This document shows positions 47,287 to 57,166 of a stretch of 64,000 nucleotides of DNA, one piece after another. This stretch comes from Trichomonas vaginalis G3 (Eukaryota > Parabasalia > Trichomonadida > Trichomonadidae), in assembly GCF_026262505.1 (NCBI RefSeq), contig NC_067207.1:27310082-27374081 (forward strand), written 5' to 3'. The notes under the pieces were generated by a model. It was not told where the DNA came from, did not search any database, and worked only from the letters and a program-made list of their open reading frames with translations. Within the stretch, counting starts at the first letter, position 1. Every line of letters begins with the position of its first letter. The position numbers and the translations under genes were made by a program.

Positions 47287-48474
47287 GTGTCAGAAAAAGC
47301 AGCAGAAGTAGCAAAAATGGAACAAGATGTTATAAATTTGAAAAACCATACTACTCAATATAAAGTACTGAAAGATGAAGAGATAAAACAAAAAGCCATG
47401 AAGACATATATGGATAGCGATGAGTATAAAAAAGAAGTTGAAGCAAATGTAAAGGCAGAAAAACTTTTACAGTTGCAAAACCAAACCGTACAGTATGAAA
47501 ACTTAGCACAAGAAAGTAAAAATAACGACGCAGCCATGCAAAAGGCAATGAAAAGCGCAGAATATATAAAAGCTAATAATGACTGGTTAGATGCCCAAGC
47601 CAACGCTAAAGCAGCCCAACTTATAGGGTCAATAAGGACAAAAATACAAGCGGATGAAGACAGTTCAAATGAAGCTTTAATGAATGCTGACTTTAAGAAT
47701 GCCTTCGAAGCTCTTCATAGTAAGGTGAAACTAGTGAACGACTTCTCATCTGGAAAGAAACTGAAGTCTGAAGGTTTCGACAAAGAGTTAAGAGAAGTAG
47801 CACAAAATATGACGAAAATAACAGATGCAGCAACGAGACAGGCAGTTCAAAGTGCCTATGACGCCGTTAGAGCAACTGTTGTGGAAAGTCAAGAAAAAGA
47901 GTTACAACAGACCAAAACAGACCTAGTAAATGCTTTCTTAAAAACGAAAAGTCAGGTAGGACATTATGCTGCAGATGGAACATATGTGCCAGCTGGTGGA
48001 ACTTATATACCACCAAACCCTCCAAGAGAAGCACCTGCACCAGGACTACCTAAAACATTTACATCGTCACATGGACACAGACACAGGCATGCACCAAAAC
48101 CAACACAACAACCAACAGTTCAAAATCCAGCACCACAACAACAACCAAAACCAACAGTTCAAAACCCTGCACAGCAACAACAACCAACACAACAACCAAC
48201 AGTTCAAAATCCAGCACCACAACCAAAACCAGCACAACAACCACCTCCACAACCAGCACAACAACCAACAGTTCAAAACCCTGCACAACAACAACCACAA
48301 ACAGAGCAAGGACATAAAAGAAGTAGAGAAAAAGGAAACCAAGAATTCTTAAAAATGCTTAAGGATGATTATGGTTACCCAGATACTCTTGACTTTAGTG
48401 ACAGATATAAAGAAGCTATTAGAAAGTTCAAGGAAGGAAATACTGACCCGAACCTATTTAGCTTTATGGCTTAG
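47287..48474 (+). CDS. coiled-coil protein with P/Q-rich repeat region
   Basis: 395 residues. Residues 1-230 are long alanine/lysine-rich coiled coil. Residues about 262-345 are low-complexity repeats of QPTVQNPA and QQPKPT units, preceded by a His-rich HGHRHRHAPK. A short folded-looking C-terminus follows. It is probably a structural or scaffold protein of the virion. The region just upstream also reads as coiled coil in places; nothing is joined here. Confidence 0.55.
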   Translation: MSEKAAEVAKMEQDVINLKNHTTQYKVLKDEEIKQKAMKTYMDSDEYKKEVEANVKAEKLLQLQNQTVQYENLAQESKNNDAAMQKAMKSAEYIKANNDWLDAQANAKAAQLIGSIRTKIQADEDSSNEALMNADFKNAFEALHSKVKLVNDFSSGKKLKSEGFDKELREVAQNMTKITDAATRQAVQSAYDAVRATVVESQEKELQQTKTDLVNAFLKTKSQVGHYAADGTYVPAGGTYIPPNPPREAPAPGLPKTFTSSHGHRHRHAPKPTQQPTVQNPAPQQQPKPTVQNPAQQQQPTQQPTVQNPAPQPKPAQQPPPQPAQQPTVQNPAQQQPQTEQGHKRSREKGNQEFLKMLKDDYGYPDTLDFSDRYKEAIRKFKEGNTDPNLFSFMA

Positions 48475-48555
48475 CATCAAATCGGATATAATCTCAAACC
48501 TGGAAAATACAAGCTCGCTAAGGGATATGATTTAATAGCATATCATCCAAATGAC

Positions 48556-50229
48556 ATGGATGAATTTACTCCGAGATATTTGGTGTCAGAGCTAAATGAT
48601 AATTCAACTCTCTTCATGAAACGCGTAAAAAATAGAGACGGAACGAAAGAAGAAAGGTTTATGAGTCCGGATGACTTAGATAGGGAACTTGTTAAAAACG
48701 GTCTCGGAATATATGAAATGCCAGCAGATGAGGTACAAGAAACTCAACAGGAAGAAGTTCAGATACAACCAGACATGGAAGAAATAGTTCAGCAACAACA
48801 GCTAGAAGAGCCTGAAGGAAACGAACAAATCCCTCCTTTGGAAACTAACTTCACAGAACTAGATGAAGATTTGGAACAGCCGAAAAATCTTGACCCTCAA
48901 CAAGAGTATGAGGTGAATATGGAATCTTTCCAAGAGTCTAAGAAAAATTCGGCTGACATAGTAGAAGAATATCGAAAAATGTTCACCGACATACAAAAGA
49001 CTCCAACATCAGATGAAAATATTCAGCATAGAATGGAAGTACTGAAAGAAAATGTACGCAAATACAATAATCCTTTTTACTTACGACCATATAACGTTCA
49101 ATCTTTGGCTGAACTCGGTGAAAATAAAAGGTTTAATTTCAACAAAACATATAGAAATGAAACATTGTTTAAAGTTCATTCAGAACCTAACCAATATGGA
49201 AACAAACCTACTTTTGTTTCTGCAGACTATGGAACTACAATGAGATGGGGTCATAAAGCTAATCCGGATAGGTGGTTCATAAACTTACAACCTCAATTCC
49301 AAGAAGTTGTAGACGCAATGGAAGTGAATGGTGAACCAGATATAGCTGGTATTTTCAGCGCGGCTTTAATGCCATTGAAAGATATGAAAGATGCAGATAT
49401 TTTGGACCAGTATGAAATGAACATGGCTGAGGGAAATATAACACCTGACGTTCTAGAACATTTATCTCAAAGAACTACACAGAACCATAGAGATGGTATA
49501 TTTGGTGAAGAGTTTAGAAAGAGAGTTAGGGAGAGAGAAGGAAGAGAACCTATTGTACATGACCTTGCAAACGAAAGTTTGCAAAATGTCATAAAAACTT
49601 ACTTTGCAGACAATGAACCGAGAAGGGATGAATATTTAAGAAAACTCAAATGGACAGTACCAAATGAAATGTTAGTATTGAAAAACATGTTCCATGACAA
49701 AATAAAACCAACTACAGAAATAAATGACGCAAGACTGAAACGTTGGGTAAAAGCTTTCCCATTCACAAAAGATATTATTGGTAACATAGAAAGAAAACCA
49801 GAATGGCTACAAAAACATATATTTGGAAACGAGCTTATTCCATATGGACAAGCTCTGTTTGAAGAGCTTGAACCGGAAACTCAGGAAAGAGTCATGCAAA
49901 CAATACGCGAAGACTCGAATACAAACTATGACAAAATCTTTCTAGGATATAGGTTACCTGAGATGGGCGACCAGAGCCCAAAGGCAAAAAGGACATGGGA
50001 AATTTACAACATACTAGGTGAACATGAGGCAAAGATGCAACAACTTGAAGCAGAGGGCAAGTTACCAAAAGCGACACCAAAGAAGAAGAGAAGAGTAGAA
50101 CAAAGTGAAAGTAGTGAAGAAGTAACTTCATCTAGTGAAAGTAGTGGCAATGAAGGAAAAAGAAGAGTTAAAAACTCAGTCAGGATGAAAGTAAAGCTTG
50201 GTCCGAGTGGGTTCTATTATGACACATAA
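48556..50229 (+). CDS. large virion-region protein with nuclear-localisation-like motif
   Basis: 557 residues, open. It has an acidic/Q-rich N-terminal third and a folded middle (PFYLRPYNVQSLAELGENKR, WFINLQPQFQEVVDAMEVNG). Near the C-terminus KATPKKKRRVEQSE resembles a classical nuclear import signal, followed by a serine/glutamate run. The last residues are VKLGPSGFYYDT. Position upstream of the capsid gene suggests an internal virion or portal-region protein. No family recognised. Confidence 0.55.
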   Translation: MDEFTPRYLVSELNDNSTLFMKRVKNRDGTKEERFMSPDDLDRELVKNGLGIYEMPADEVQETQQEEVQIQPDMEEIVQQQQLEEPEGNEQIPPLETNFTELDEDLEQPKNLDPQQEYEVNMESFQESKKNSADIVEEYRKMFTDIQKTPTSDENIQHRMEVLKENVRKYNNPFYLRPYNVQSLAELGENKRFNFNKTYRNETLFKVHSEPNQYGNKPTFVSADYGTTMRWGHKANPDRWFINLQPQFQEVVDAMEVNGEPDIAGIFSAALMPLKDMKDADILDQYEMNMAEGNITPDVLEHLSQRTTQNHRDGIFGEEFRKRVREREGREPIVHDLANESLQNVIKTYFADNEPRRDEYLRKLKWTVPNEMLVLKNMFHDKIKPTTEINDARLKRWVKAFPFTKDIIGNIERKPEWLQKHIFGNELIPYGQALFEELEPETQERVMQTIREDSNTNYDKIFLGYRLPEMGDQSPKAKRTWEIYNILGEHEAKMQQLEAEGKLPKATPKKKRRVEQSESSEEVTSSSESSGNEGKRRVKNSVRMKVKLGPSGFYYDT

Positions 50230-50261
50230 ATCCAACTATTCTATATTTTTACCCATATGAA

Positions 50262-51870
50262 ATGTACGCCGCTCAGAATATAACGCCAACAGTTTTGGAT
50301 GCCATGAACGGAAATGTTTCCGAATGGTATAACGAATGCGACAATGCCATTAGAAGGTCAGAAATAGTTCCTGGAACTTACAAATATACAACTGCTGTTT
50401 CTTATGGAAACGTAGGTGAGTTTGGAGAAGGTTCTTCAACAACAGTAGATATTGCTTGCGACAGGTTTCATATTATTTCTATTGACAACTCATTCTTATA
50501 CGTGGAACAAGACATTGAAATAAAACCTTCTGCAAGTTGTCTGACAAGAAAGGTTGCAATGGAATTTTCTATGTCGGATACCAATATGCTCCAGAAGTTT
50601 TCATGGGATATAAGATATATTCTAACTCTGACTTAGTTCAAACAGTAACATGGGCAAACTATGAATGGTTCGCTTTGAGAAACTCAGTACAACCACAAGC
50701 TAGAGAACAAACAGACCAGTATGCAACTATTGAGAAAATAAGAAGACTTGACCCTAACGTTCCAGGAGTTTATGTTGACCTTTCTGGACAAACTGCAGCA
50801 GCAGTAACCAAAGTAAAACTGAAACTTAGAGTTCCTTTGTCATCTTTCCTCATCTTCAGGTTTTTAAGATACTTGCCAAACTGGGCAGGAAAAATTTCTA
50901 TTGAACTTACTCCAAGCAAAAATAACTTAGTCATTGCACCAACACAAGACCCATTCACTATTACAGACGTAAAGGGAACAAATCAAACGTCATTCGCCGA
51001 ATTTTGCAAAGACAAAGTTGACTTAGACTTTGGTTTCTCAAACTTCAACAATGAAGAAACTATTATTTCAATGCTGCTGGAACTGCTTGGGACCCAGTTA
51101 AGTTCACATGCGAACAGTTTGAATGCAAGAGAATAGAAGCAGACTTGCAGTCTATATGTTGGACCCAGATATTTCAAATGCTTTAGCTGCCAAATATATT
51201 GCAGTTCCACTTATGTTCCCTATACACCAAATATCTGTCAAAGACTTTGCAGGTGAAGTTGGAAACCAAAATCCAGGAGCCGCAGGTGCAAGAACAGATA
51301 TTGCTTTAACAACTGCAATGAAACATGCAGATACTATGTTTGTACTGTTCAGACGAACTATAAATGACTATTCTTGTTTCTACAACCCTGTATTAAATAT
51401 CATATAAACATAGATGGCAAATATTATCCAAGAGAAGAATATTCTACAGTTGAGGATATGAGGTCATACAACTTGACATTAGATGCTATGAACTTTAACA
51501 ACAACTTCACAACAACCATTAACCCTGAAATGCAAAATTCTATTATGCCATATGTGAAAGTATGGACTCATACAGGAGGTCAAAAAACTCAATATACAAA
51601 TGGAGACGTTCAAACTTTTGGCTTGGCATTCCATTTGCTGACTCAGAAGACTTTATGGGTGTATTTCAACTGTTGGTACTGTACAAATACAATATACTGG
51701 TGACAGAGACGGTCCAGATGAATTGAGAGAGCAAAGAAGTTTACAAAAACCAATAGCACTTTTCACGGAAGATGCTCTTTTGAAGATTCGTTCGATGAAA
51801 CCTGCTGGGGCTCCTCAGATTGGCATAACGACAGCTTCCATCGAGCAGATTTTGGCAGCAGGTCAGTAAG
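50262..51870 (+). pseudogene. major capsid protein candidate of element 2, broken
   Basis: Begins MYAAQNITPTVLDAMNGNVS and contains VKLKLRVPLSSFLIFRFLRY and WAGKISIELTPSKNN, a typical double-jelly-roll capsid stretch. It ends near ITTASIEQILAAGQ. Size and place fit the family. Broken in several places. The 3' end overlaps the convergent gene at 51,763-52,188 by about 100 bases. It differs strongly from the element 1 candidate. Confidence 0.65.
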
Positions 51871-52188
51871 TTGTTCTTGAACTGACTTTTCTCCGTCAAA
51901 TATTGACAGTACGCCAGTTTTGACATAATATATATATTGTATTATAAACTTTCCTTTAGTAATATCGGTCAGTTTTGAAGTTATATTTTTGTCTGCTTCA
52001 AGAACTTTCACCATTTCAGTTATACCAACTTTCTTTGCTTTATGAAAATATTTTGGTTCAGCAAATATTGCTATTCTATAACATTTTCCATTGTTTGTGT
52101 AAAGAACTATTCTGTCAATGTATTTGTATTGTTTGTGAGTATAAACTTTGTTCTGCTTCAATTCAATAAGATATCCGAATACGTCCAT
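51763..52188 (-). CDS. small unknown element 2 protein
   Basis: 141 residues with a beta-rich look (MDVFGYLIELKQNKVYTHKQ, YIDRIVLYTNNGKCYRIAIF) and a polar tail. The divergent partner, the CCG-motif gene, starts only 20 bases away at 52,209. The layout recalls the other small minus-strand proteins at 53,101 and 57,167. Function unknown. Confidence 0.5.
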   Translation of the reverse strand: MDVFGYLIELKQNKVYTHKQYKYIDRIVLYTNNGKCYRIAIFAEPKYFHKAKKVGITEMVKVLEADKNITSKLTDITKGKFIIQYIYYVKTGVLSIFDGEKSVQEQLTDLLPKSARWKLSLCQSEEPQQVSSNESSKEHLP

Positions 52189-52208
52189 CTTTTTATTCTA
52201 AGTAAAAT

Positions 52209-52785
52209 GTCATTTCCGAAAAATAGAAGCGTAAGTGTTTCAAAAGGTTTAATGGCGGTGGCAGATGTGAAGTTAAATTCACCAACTCAAACAAACAGTC
52301 AAAGTGTTGTTGTCAATGTCAAAGACAGAGATGTTGAAGTGGGGAAACCATACGAAGACGAAGATGGTATAACAATTGTTCCTGTAAAAGAACCAACATA
52401 TCCTGAAGTTAACAGAGACTTAAGTTCTGTTGCAGATATTCGAAACGACTACCAACAACTGAAAGACAAACTTCAAACTCAGGAGAAGATTTGTCAAGCT
52501 TTAAGTATAATGTTAAACTTGGTCGAACACAACCCTGTAAAAGTGAACTCATATGTCATTGCACCTCATGAAGTTTTGAAAGAACTATTGAAACTTTTGA
52601 CAGAGGCAGACGATATAAACATCAAAGAAATAGAACCCGACATTAGTTGCTGTGGTGTTTCATATAATGTCATTGACAAGATATACGTTATGAAAGGAGG
52701 TGAAACGTTGAACTTAAAATATAGTTTCCCAGACGTTATAAAAATATTTGACGACCACAACATTTCATTAAAATTTATTTGCTAA
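52209..52785 (+). CDS. CCG-motif family protein, element 2 copy 1
   Basis: About 191 residues from MSFPKNRSVSVSKGLMAVAD. A longer upstream frame runs through the promoter region and is unlikely. A low-complexity N-terminal half is followed by a helical segment and a C-terminal domain with IEPDISCCGVSYNVIDKIYV. The same motif is found at 56,533-57,147 and in element 1 at 14,381-14,978. Function unknown. Confidence 0.6.
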
Positions 52786-52789
52786 GTAA

Positions 52790-52900
52790 ATGGCAGAAGA
52801 CATAATGGTTTATACTATTACGACTAAAAACCCTGAGTCATATAATTCTATAACAACAAACTTACAAAGTCCTCAAGGACGATATTGTAAACTAAGTTAG
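52790..52900 (+). CDS. 36-residue start fragment resembling virion protein N-termini
   Basis: Reads MAEDIMVYTITTKNPESYNS and ends after GRYCKLS. It begins in AAGTAAATG, directly after the previous gene. The pattern recalls the N-termini of Polinton penton-like proteins, such as the gene at 57,370 (MLFYLQSTDPNEYG). Probably a relic. Confidence 0.35.
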   Translation: MAEDIMVYTITTKNPESYNSITTNLQSPQGRYCKLS

Positions 52901-53100
52901 TATACATATCAAGGGTACTGAGGCACTGTGCGCCTCCTTACCCATTATATGTGAATTTGACACTTTACAAAACCGTTAACGTATATTTTACAACACAAAC
53001 GACAACACTAACTTAACCTTAAATATTTACAAACCCGCCAACCACTTCACTTCACTAACGTTTTCACAAACGACTTCACTAATGTAAAAAATAAACGTTC
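52901..53100. other. intergenic with a GC-rich hairpin
   Basis: GAGGC pairs with GCCTC around a short loop at 52,920-52,936 (one mismatch), about 20 bases after the stop at 52,900. The rest is rich in CACTAACG-like words without clear structure. Confidence 0.45.
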
Positions 53101-53430
53101 TCACTTACAAAAGTATTGCAACTCCTCCCATTGCTGTGCTTCATATAACAGCTCATAATCTTCTGACTCACTTTCTTCTTCATATAGGTCAAAATCACTG
53201 TCATAGTTTATACCTGTAAGTTTTGACAAAGCTAATGAAACACGCTTACCGTTTGTATCATATGCTTGTATAAACTTTCCATTATGCTTGTAGTCATAAA
53301 CGCTCAAACTAACTTTACCTTTTCTCCCTCGTATCTGATAGAATATATTTTCACGAGGAACGAAGAACAAATTCTTGAACTCATGACCGTTGTAGTTTGT
53401 TATCTCAATAGTTTTCGTCATTACATCCAA
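53101..53430 (-). CDS. small protein with acidic C-terminus
   Basis: 109 residues, or 106 from the second ATG (MTKTIEITNYNGHEFKN). A beta-rich body is followed by LYEEESESEDYELLYEAQQW. Related in style to the small proteins at 51,763 and 57,167. Unknown function. Confidence 0.5.
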   Translation of the reverse strand: MDVMTKTIEITNYNGHEFKNLFFVPRENIFYQIRGRKGKVSLSVYDYKHNGKFIQAYDTNGKRVSLALSKLTGINYDSDFDLYEEESESEDYELLYEAQQWEELQYFCK

Positions 53431-53518
53431 AATAAAATAAAAAATTATATAAAAATAAACTTAAAAATTAATGATATTACTACCTTCACGCGTATGAAAA
53501 CATAGCACAAAAATAAAT

Positions 53519-53570
53519 TTAGGTGAAGAGGTGAGATCTCACCTCTTTTTTCACCTGTTTTTTCACCCTG
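53519..53570 (+). repeat. GGTGA/TCACC palindromic repeat, copy 1
   Basis: Contains a perfect 22-bp palindrome (53,526-53,547) around GAGGTGAGATCTCACCTC, followed by two more TCACC boxes separated by T runs. The same unit recurs at about 62,201, 62,364 and, inverted, at 63,432. Confidence 0.9.
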
Positions 53571-53576
53571 TTGAAT

Positions 53577-54104
53577 TCATTGCTTTATAACTCTCTTCCT
53601 TGGTTTCTTTTTAGTTGCTTTCTTCACGTCCGTCTCCAACTTGACTGTCTTTCTTCTTCGTCCGTAATGATACCAGTTACTTCCACCAGTCAATGGGTCA
53701 AATGGTCGTTCATAAGGGTTTCCATACATTCCATAGGGACCATACGGAAGAACTACTAGTGGAGAAGAAACATTTTCTTTAGTTCCATCGACTCTATTTA
53801 AATGCAATGTTTCACCTTTCATCTGGTCATTAAAGTCTTTTGCATGTTTTGCAAACTCATCGTCCTTTCCTAAAGCATTTTCTGACTCAGTCGCAACCAA
53901 ATTGGATGCTTTATTTATGAGCCCTATTTTATTTAATCTTAACTTCTTTGCAACCCAGCCTCCAATCTTTCCTTTATTTGCATCTAATGTCTTTGAAACC
54001 CTTCCTCCACTCATTTTATTTACTGCGTCATAAGCTCCAAGTGCTTTTGCTCCAAATGCTAATGCTTTTGTTCCCATTGCGCCTAAAGCTGCCCAAGCTA
54101 CCAT
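53577..54104 (-). CDS. hydrophobic/basic small virion protein
   Basis: 175 residues. The N-terminal 25 are Ala/Gly-rich and hydrophobic (MVAWAALGAMGTKALAFGAK). The middle is charged, then there is a Tyr/Gly/Pro-rich stretch (VVLPYGPYGMYGNPYERPF). The C-terminus is very basic (KKATKKKPRKRVIKQ). This recalls membrane-active or DNA-condensing capsid proteins. The ATG directly abuts the stop of the upstream gene as TAAATG. Confidence 0.55.
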   Translation of the reverse strand: MVAWAALGAMGTKALAFGAKALGAYDAVNKMSGGRVSKTLDANKGKIGGWVAKKLRLNKIGLINKASNLVATESENALGKDDEFAKHAKDFNDQMKGETLHLNRVDGTKENVSSPLVVLPYGPYGMYGNPYERPFDPLTGGSNWYHYGRRRKTVKLETDVKKATKKKPRKRVIKQ

Positions 54105-54329
54105 TTACACCATATTAAAATCATCTCTCTTCAATATTATCTCATAAAAGTTCTCGTTACTGGAGAAAGTCAATGAAACATAAACGTTCTCACGGGCTTC
54201 GCCCTCACCGCTTTGCGGTCTATCTAATTTATTTCTTATATCATCTATACGCTTCAAAATGTCTGAACAATTGCTAACATCTTCTACAACAGTTATTTCA
54301 TCATGAATGACCTTCAAGAACAAGCTCAT
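54105..54329 (-). CDS. 74-residue element 2 protein
   Basis: Lies between two same-strand genes with stop and start abutting at both ends (TAAATG), which supports it as a real gene. It holds a helical first half and a beta-rich end (NVYVSLTFSSNENFYEIILK). Two GC-rich hairpins fall in the middle, encoding GEGEARE-like residues that may be an insertion. Confidence 0.55.
   Translation of the reverse strand: MSLFLKVIHDEITVVEDVSNCSDILKRIDDIRNKLDRPQSGEGEARENVYVSLTFSSNENFYEIILKRDDFNMV
54194..54219. other. tandem GC-rich hairpins inside a gene
   Basis: GGGC-TTC-GCCC (54,194-54,204) and ACCGC-TTT-GCGGT (54,207-54,219). Both are perfect with three-base loops, the same style as at 7,555-7,586. Confidence 0.65.
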
Positions 54330-55208
54330 TTAATATGCTATTAAAATCATCTCAATAATGAGTCCATCCTTTCCATCTTTAGGTAGCACAACATCTTTCA
54401 TTGAAGAAGGTTCGACAAGTCTTATGTTAAACTTACTGACAAAGTTTGTTATACTATAATGCTTTGGCGGCGAATACATATAGTTTGAAAGACATAATAT
54501 AGATTCTTCAGCAAATTCACTTATACTGGATTTTATAACAATGTTCTCACGAGACCAAATGCCACCAATTGACAATCTTGTAAGCAATCCTGCTGAACCT
54601 TCAACTGTAAACGTCGATGGTAACATTCCACGAAGGTCATCTATTGACATCGTTGAGTCACTGAATTTAAATATTTTCTTAAAGCAATCGTCATTATCTA
54701 ACCATGCAATAGCTTTGAAGTTTTCATTCGAATATACATCTGCTTCATTAAATGTAAAACCTGACTTCTTTGCAGAGACGACTTTAAAATCTATTGAGTT
54801 TGTTTCAAAATTATATGCTATGGTAACTTCTGAAGGTAATGGATGTCCTTCCGCAGTCAGTTGTTCTCTCACTACCGTTTGAAGCTTTGTATTAAAAACT
54901 TTCATGTCATCTCCTGTATCTAAGTTCACATACATAGCAACAGGAAAACTATCTTGCTTCTTTGTTTCATCATTATATCTCAAAACATTAAAGTTCTTCA
55001 ATAATATTGTTCTTCCTGCTGGAATACTTCGAACCTGTCTGATTTCAATAGCTTTCTCACCTCCTACATACTCTACCCAGTGTCTTGGATATTCATAAGT
55101 ATACTGACTTTCTTGAATTTTGGTTTTCATCATAACGTGTTCATAGTATATCTTTATACTCTTGTCAGTTAGACTCGGTGCTATGTTCTGAATATTTCTG
55201 ACTTGCAT
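54330..55208 (-). CDS. minor capsid-type protein of element 2
   Basis: About 292 residues from MQVRNIQNIAPSLTDKSIKI. An in-frame extension upstream overlaps the divergent gene and is unlikely. Beta-rich throughout (VAMYVNLDTGDDMKVFNTKL, SIDFKVVSAKKSGFTFNEAD), ending DGKDGLIIEMILIAY. Place and fold pattern suggest a penton or minor capsid protein. The start is 16 bases from the divergent ATPase start. Confidence 0.5.
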   Translation of the reverse strand: MQVRNIQNIAPSLTDKSIKIYYEHVMMKTKIQESQYTYEYPRHWVEYVGGEKAIEIRQVRSIPAGRTILLKNFNVLRYNDETKKQDSFPVAMYVNLDTGDDMKVFNTKLQTVVREQLTAEGHPLPSEVTIAYNFETNSIDFKVVSAKKSGFTFNEADVYSNENFKAIAWLDNDDCFKKIFKFSDSTMSIDDLRGMLPSTFTVEGSAGLLTRLSIGGIWSRENIVIKSSISEFAEESILCLSNYMYSPPKHYSITNFVSKFNIRLVEPSSMKDVVLPKDGKDGLIIEMILIAY

Positions 55209-55224
55209 TTTTAATGGAGATAAA

Positions 55225-56057
55225 ATGAAGCATTTAATACATGACGTAGATGAAGACATGAATGAAACTACAGACAAACTTAACTCTTCTCTCATTCTTC
55301 CTTTCAGTAAGGACTATGAGTTCTGTTCAAATGGTGTTATTTCTATTGTGGAAAGATGGGTTCAGGTAAGACATTTAATCATTCGTCATATACTCATAAC
55401 AGAGCGTTTAGGAAACGACTCTTACTATGACCAAATCATTATATCAGCAACTTCAGACTCTATGGATTCAACAGCGAAAACATTTATGTCAAAAGTTCAA
55501 GCCTCTGTCGTTAAAGTTCCAGACAGTGAACTCATTGAATTTCTTCAACGTTACATTCGACGTAAGAGGAAATATTATGCCATCGTTGAATTTATACAGT
55601 CAGGAATGCAAAGACTTCTGAGGAGAATGGAAAGAATTATTGACAAACACCACTTACGTCAATACTCAGGGAGTTTACGAATATGAAACGACTTACAAAC
55701 TACATTCTATCAAAACTTTCAAAATACCCCTTCAAAAAATATCCTTCAAACACTCTGCTCGTTTGCGACGACTTCGCCGGAAAAGGTTTAGTGTCAAAGC
55801 CTGACTCACCATTAGCTAACATCATAACTAAAGTCAGACATTACCATTTAACTGTAGCAATACTTATGCAAACATGGAGGTTTTTAGCTTTAAACATAAA
55901 ACGTCTCATAACTGACTTCGTTATCTTTCAAGGTTTCTCACGCTATGATATTGAACTCATTTGGAAACAGTCAGGTATAACATTACCTTTTGAAGAAATT
56001 TGGGAAGCATATAAGTCTCTCATCTCTCTCGTTCATACCTTGAGATTCATATCATGA
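55225..56057 (+). pseudogene. genome-packaging ATPase of element 2, broken
   Basis: The early part (SSLILPFSKDYEF, followed by RLGNDSYYDQIIISATSDSM) and the later part with Walker B-like NTLLVCDDFAGKG, then VRHYHLTVAILMQTWRFL and IFQGFSRYDIELIWKQSGIT, match A32/FtsK-type Polinton ATPases and parallel the element 1 copy. Broken in a few places. Its divergent partner is the minor capsid gene. Confidence 0.75.
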
Positions 56058-56106
56058 CTAATACCATTAAAGTCAAAAATATTCCATGGGAACGACCAAC
56101 ATTGTT

Positions 56107-56475
56107 TTAAAGTTTAACCTTCAATTGACTGATGGTAAACAAATTCCATGCATCTCTGTCGCCATTTCTGTTAATATTTTTGCTGTCATTCATATCATCC
56201 ACTTCCCCATCCGTTAGCTTTTGAGGATATGCGTTAGAATAGCTGTTCTTAAATGAAGGCTTTTCACCTTTGAGAGCATAAACTCTATAACTTTCTGCAT
56301 ACTTTATGTTTGAACCTCCTGAGCCATCATTGACATAAATTTTTATAGGCTTCCACCCTTTGTTCATGTTCCTGCTTCTTCCCTTAGCTCTTTTGTTCAG
56401 TAGTTCTACATCTTTATACACAGCACCTGTCTCAGTGAATTCAACAATATTTTCATTCGTTAGCTTTACATTCAA
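56107..56475 (-). CDS. unknown small element 2 protein
   Basis: 122 residues: MNVKLTNENIVEFTETGAVY, a basic middle (NKRAKGRSRNMNKGWKPIKI) and an asparagine/aspartate-rich end. Overlaps nothing; it converges with the ATPase gene. Divergent from the CCG-motif gene at 56,533. Function unknown. Confidence 0.5.
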   Translation of the reverse strand: MNVKLTNENIVEFTETGAVYKDVELLNKRAKGRSRNMNKGWKPIKIYVNDGSGGSNIKYAESYRVYALKGEKPSFKNSYSNAYPQKLTDGEVDDMNDSKNINRNGDRDAWNLFTISQLKVKL

Positions 56476-56532
56476 ACCTTGTCGAGTATATTGTTCATTT
56501 CATACATATAAAAGGTTTTTATTCTATATGAA

Positions 56533-57147
56533 ATGAGAAGCAAATCCATCTTAGCTGGTGCCGTTAATGTTCCAATTGAACCAACATCAAATGTTGACTC
56601 ACGAACGACAAACAATATTGTCATAAAGAACTATAGTTCGGAGTGTTTGAAAGAAAAAGAACCAGAACTTAAGTCGGTGAATTTAAACACAGCTTCAAAC
56701 GCTAACGCTACATCAGATGTTAAGTTAGAGTATCCACCACTGGACCAAATTCTTTCAAGAGAAGCCAACGACAACCCTTACACAAATGTTCAAACAAATC
56801 CTTCAGATAACGTAGACCATTACCTTCTTCAGTTATACCAAACAATTTTACTCAAAGACGATAAGAAGCTTTTGACAAATCTTATAAGCAAGAACCAAAT
56901 AATTCTAACAAAGGAGGACCTTGAAAATGTTATATCACGAATAACAGGGAAACAATGTGTCATTGACTATCTCGACCCTGAAATCGAATGCTGTGGTCAA
57001 ACTCCACTATTCATGAAAATAGGTAACATCCGCATCATTGAAACACCAGGAACTACAGGAGTTGAGTTTAAGTATAAATATTCGAATGAATATACAAAAC
57101 TTTCAACAGAATATAAACTTTGTTTGAAATATGTTTTAGTAAATTAA
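56533..57147 (+). CDS. CCG-motif family protein, element 2 copy 2
   Basis: 204 residues from MRSKSILAGAVNVPIEPTSN, after TTCTATATGAAATG. A variable Asn/Ser/Thr-rich N-terminal half is followed by a helical stretch and the C-terminal LDPEIECCGQTPLFMKIGNI motif. A paralogue of 52,209-52,785. Both copies stand beside a small minus-strand gene. Confidence 0.6.
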   Translation: MRSKSILAGAVNVPIEPTSNVDSRTTNNIVIKNYSSECLKEKEPELKSVNLNTASNANATSDVKLEYPPLDQILSREANDNPYTNVQTNPSDNVDHYLLQLYQTILLKDDKKLLTNLISKNQIILTKEDLENVISRITGKQCVIDYLDPEIECCGQTPLFMKIGNIRIIETPGTTGVEFKYKYSNEYTKLSTEYKLCLKYVLVN

Positions 57148-57166
57148 AGCAGTCAGTCAAAAAATT

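Noticed and set aside
48059-48342. minus-strand frames rich in Val/Leu/Trp opposite the Q/P-rich repeats
   Set aside because: Antisense readings of CAA/CCA repeats automatically give Leu/Val/Trp-rich frames; no start context or homology.
53519-53570. CRISPR-like array suspected from repeated palindromes
   Set aside because: Copies are dispersed, not regularly spaced with unique spacers, and the genome is eukaryotic.
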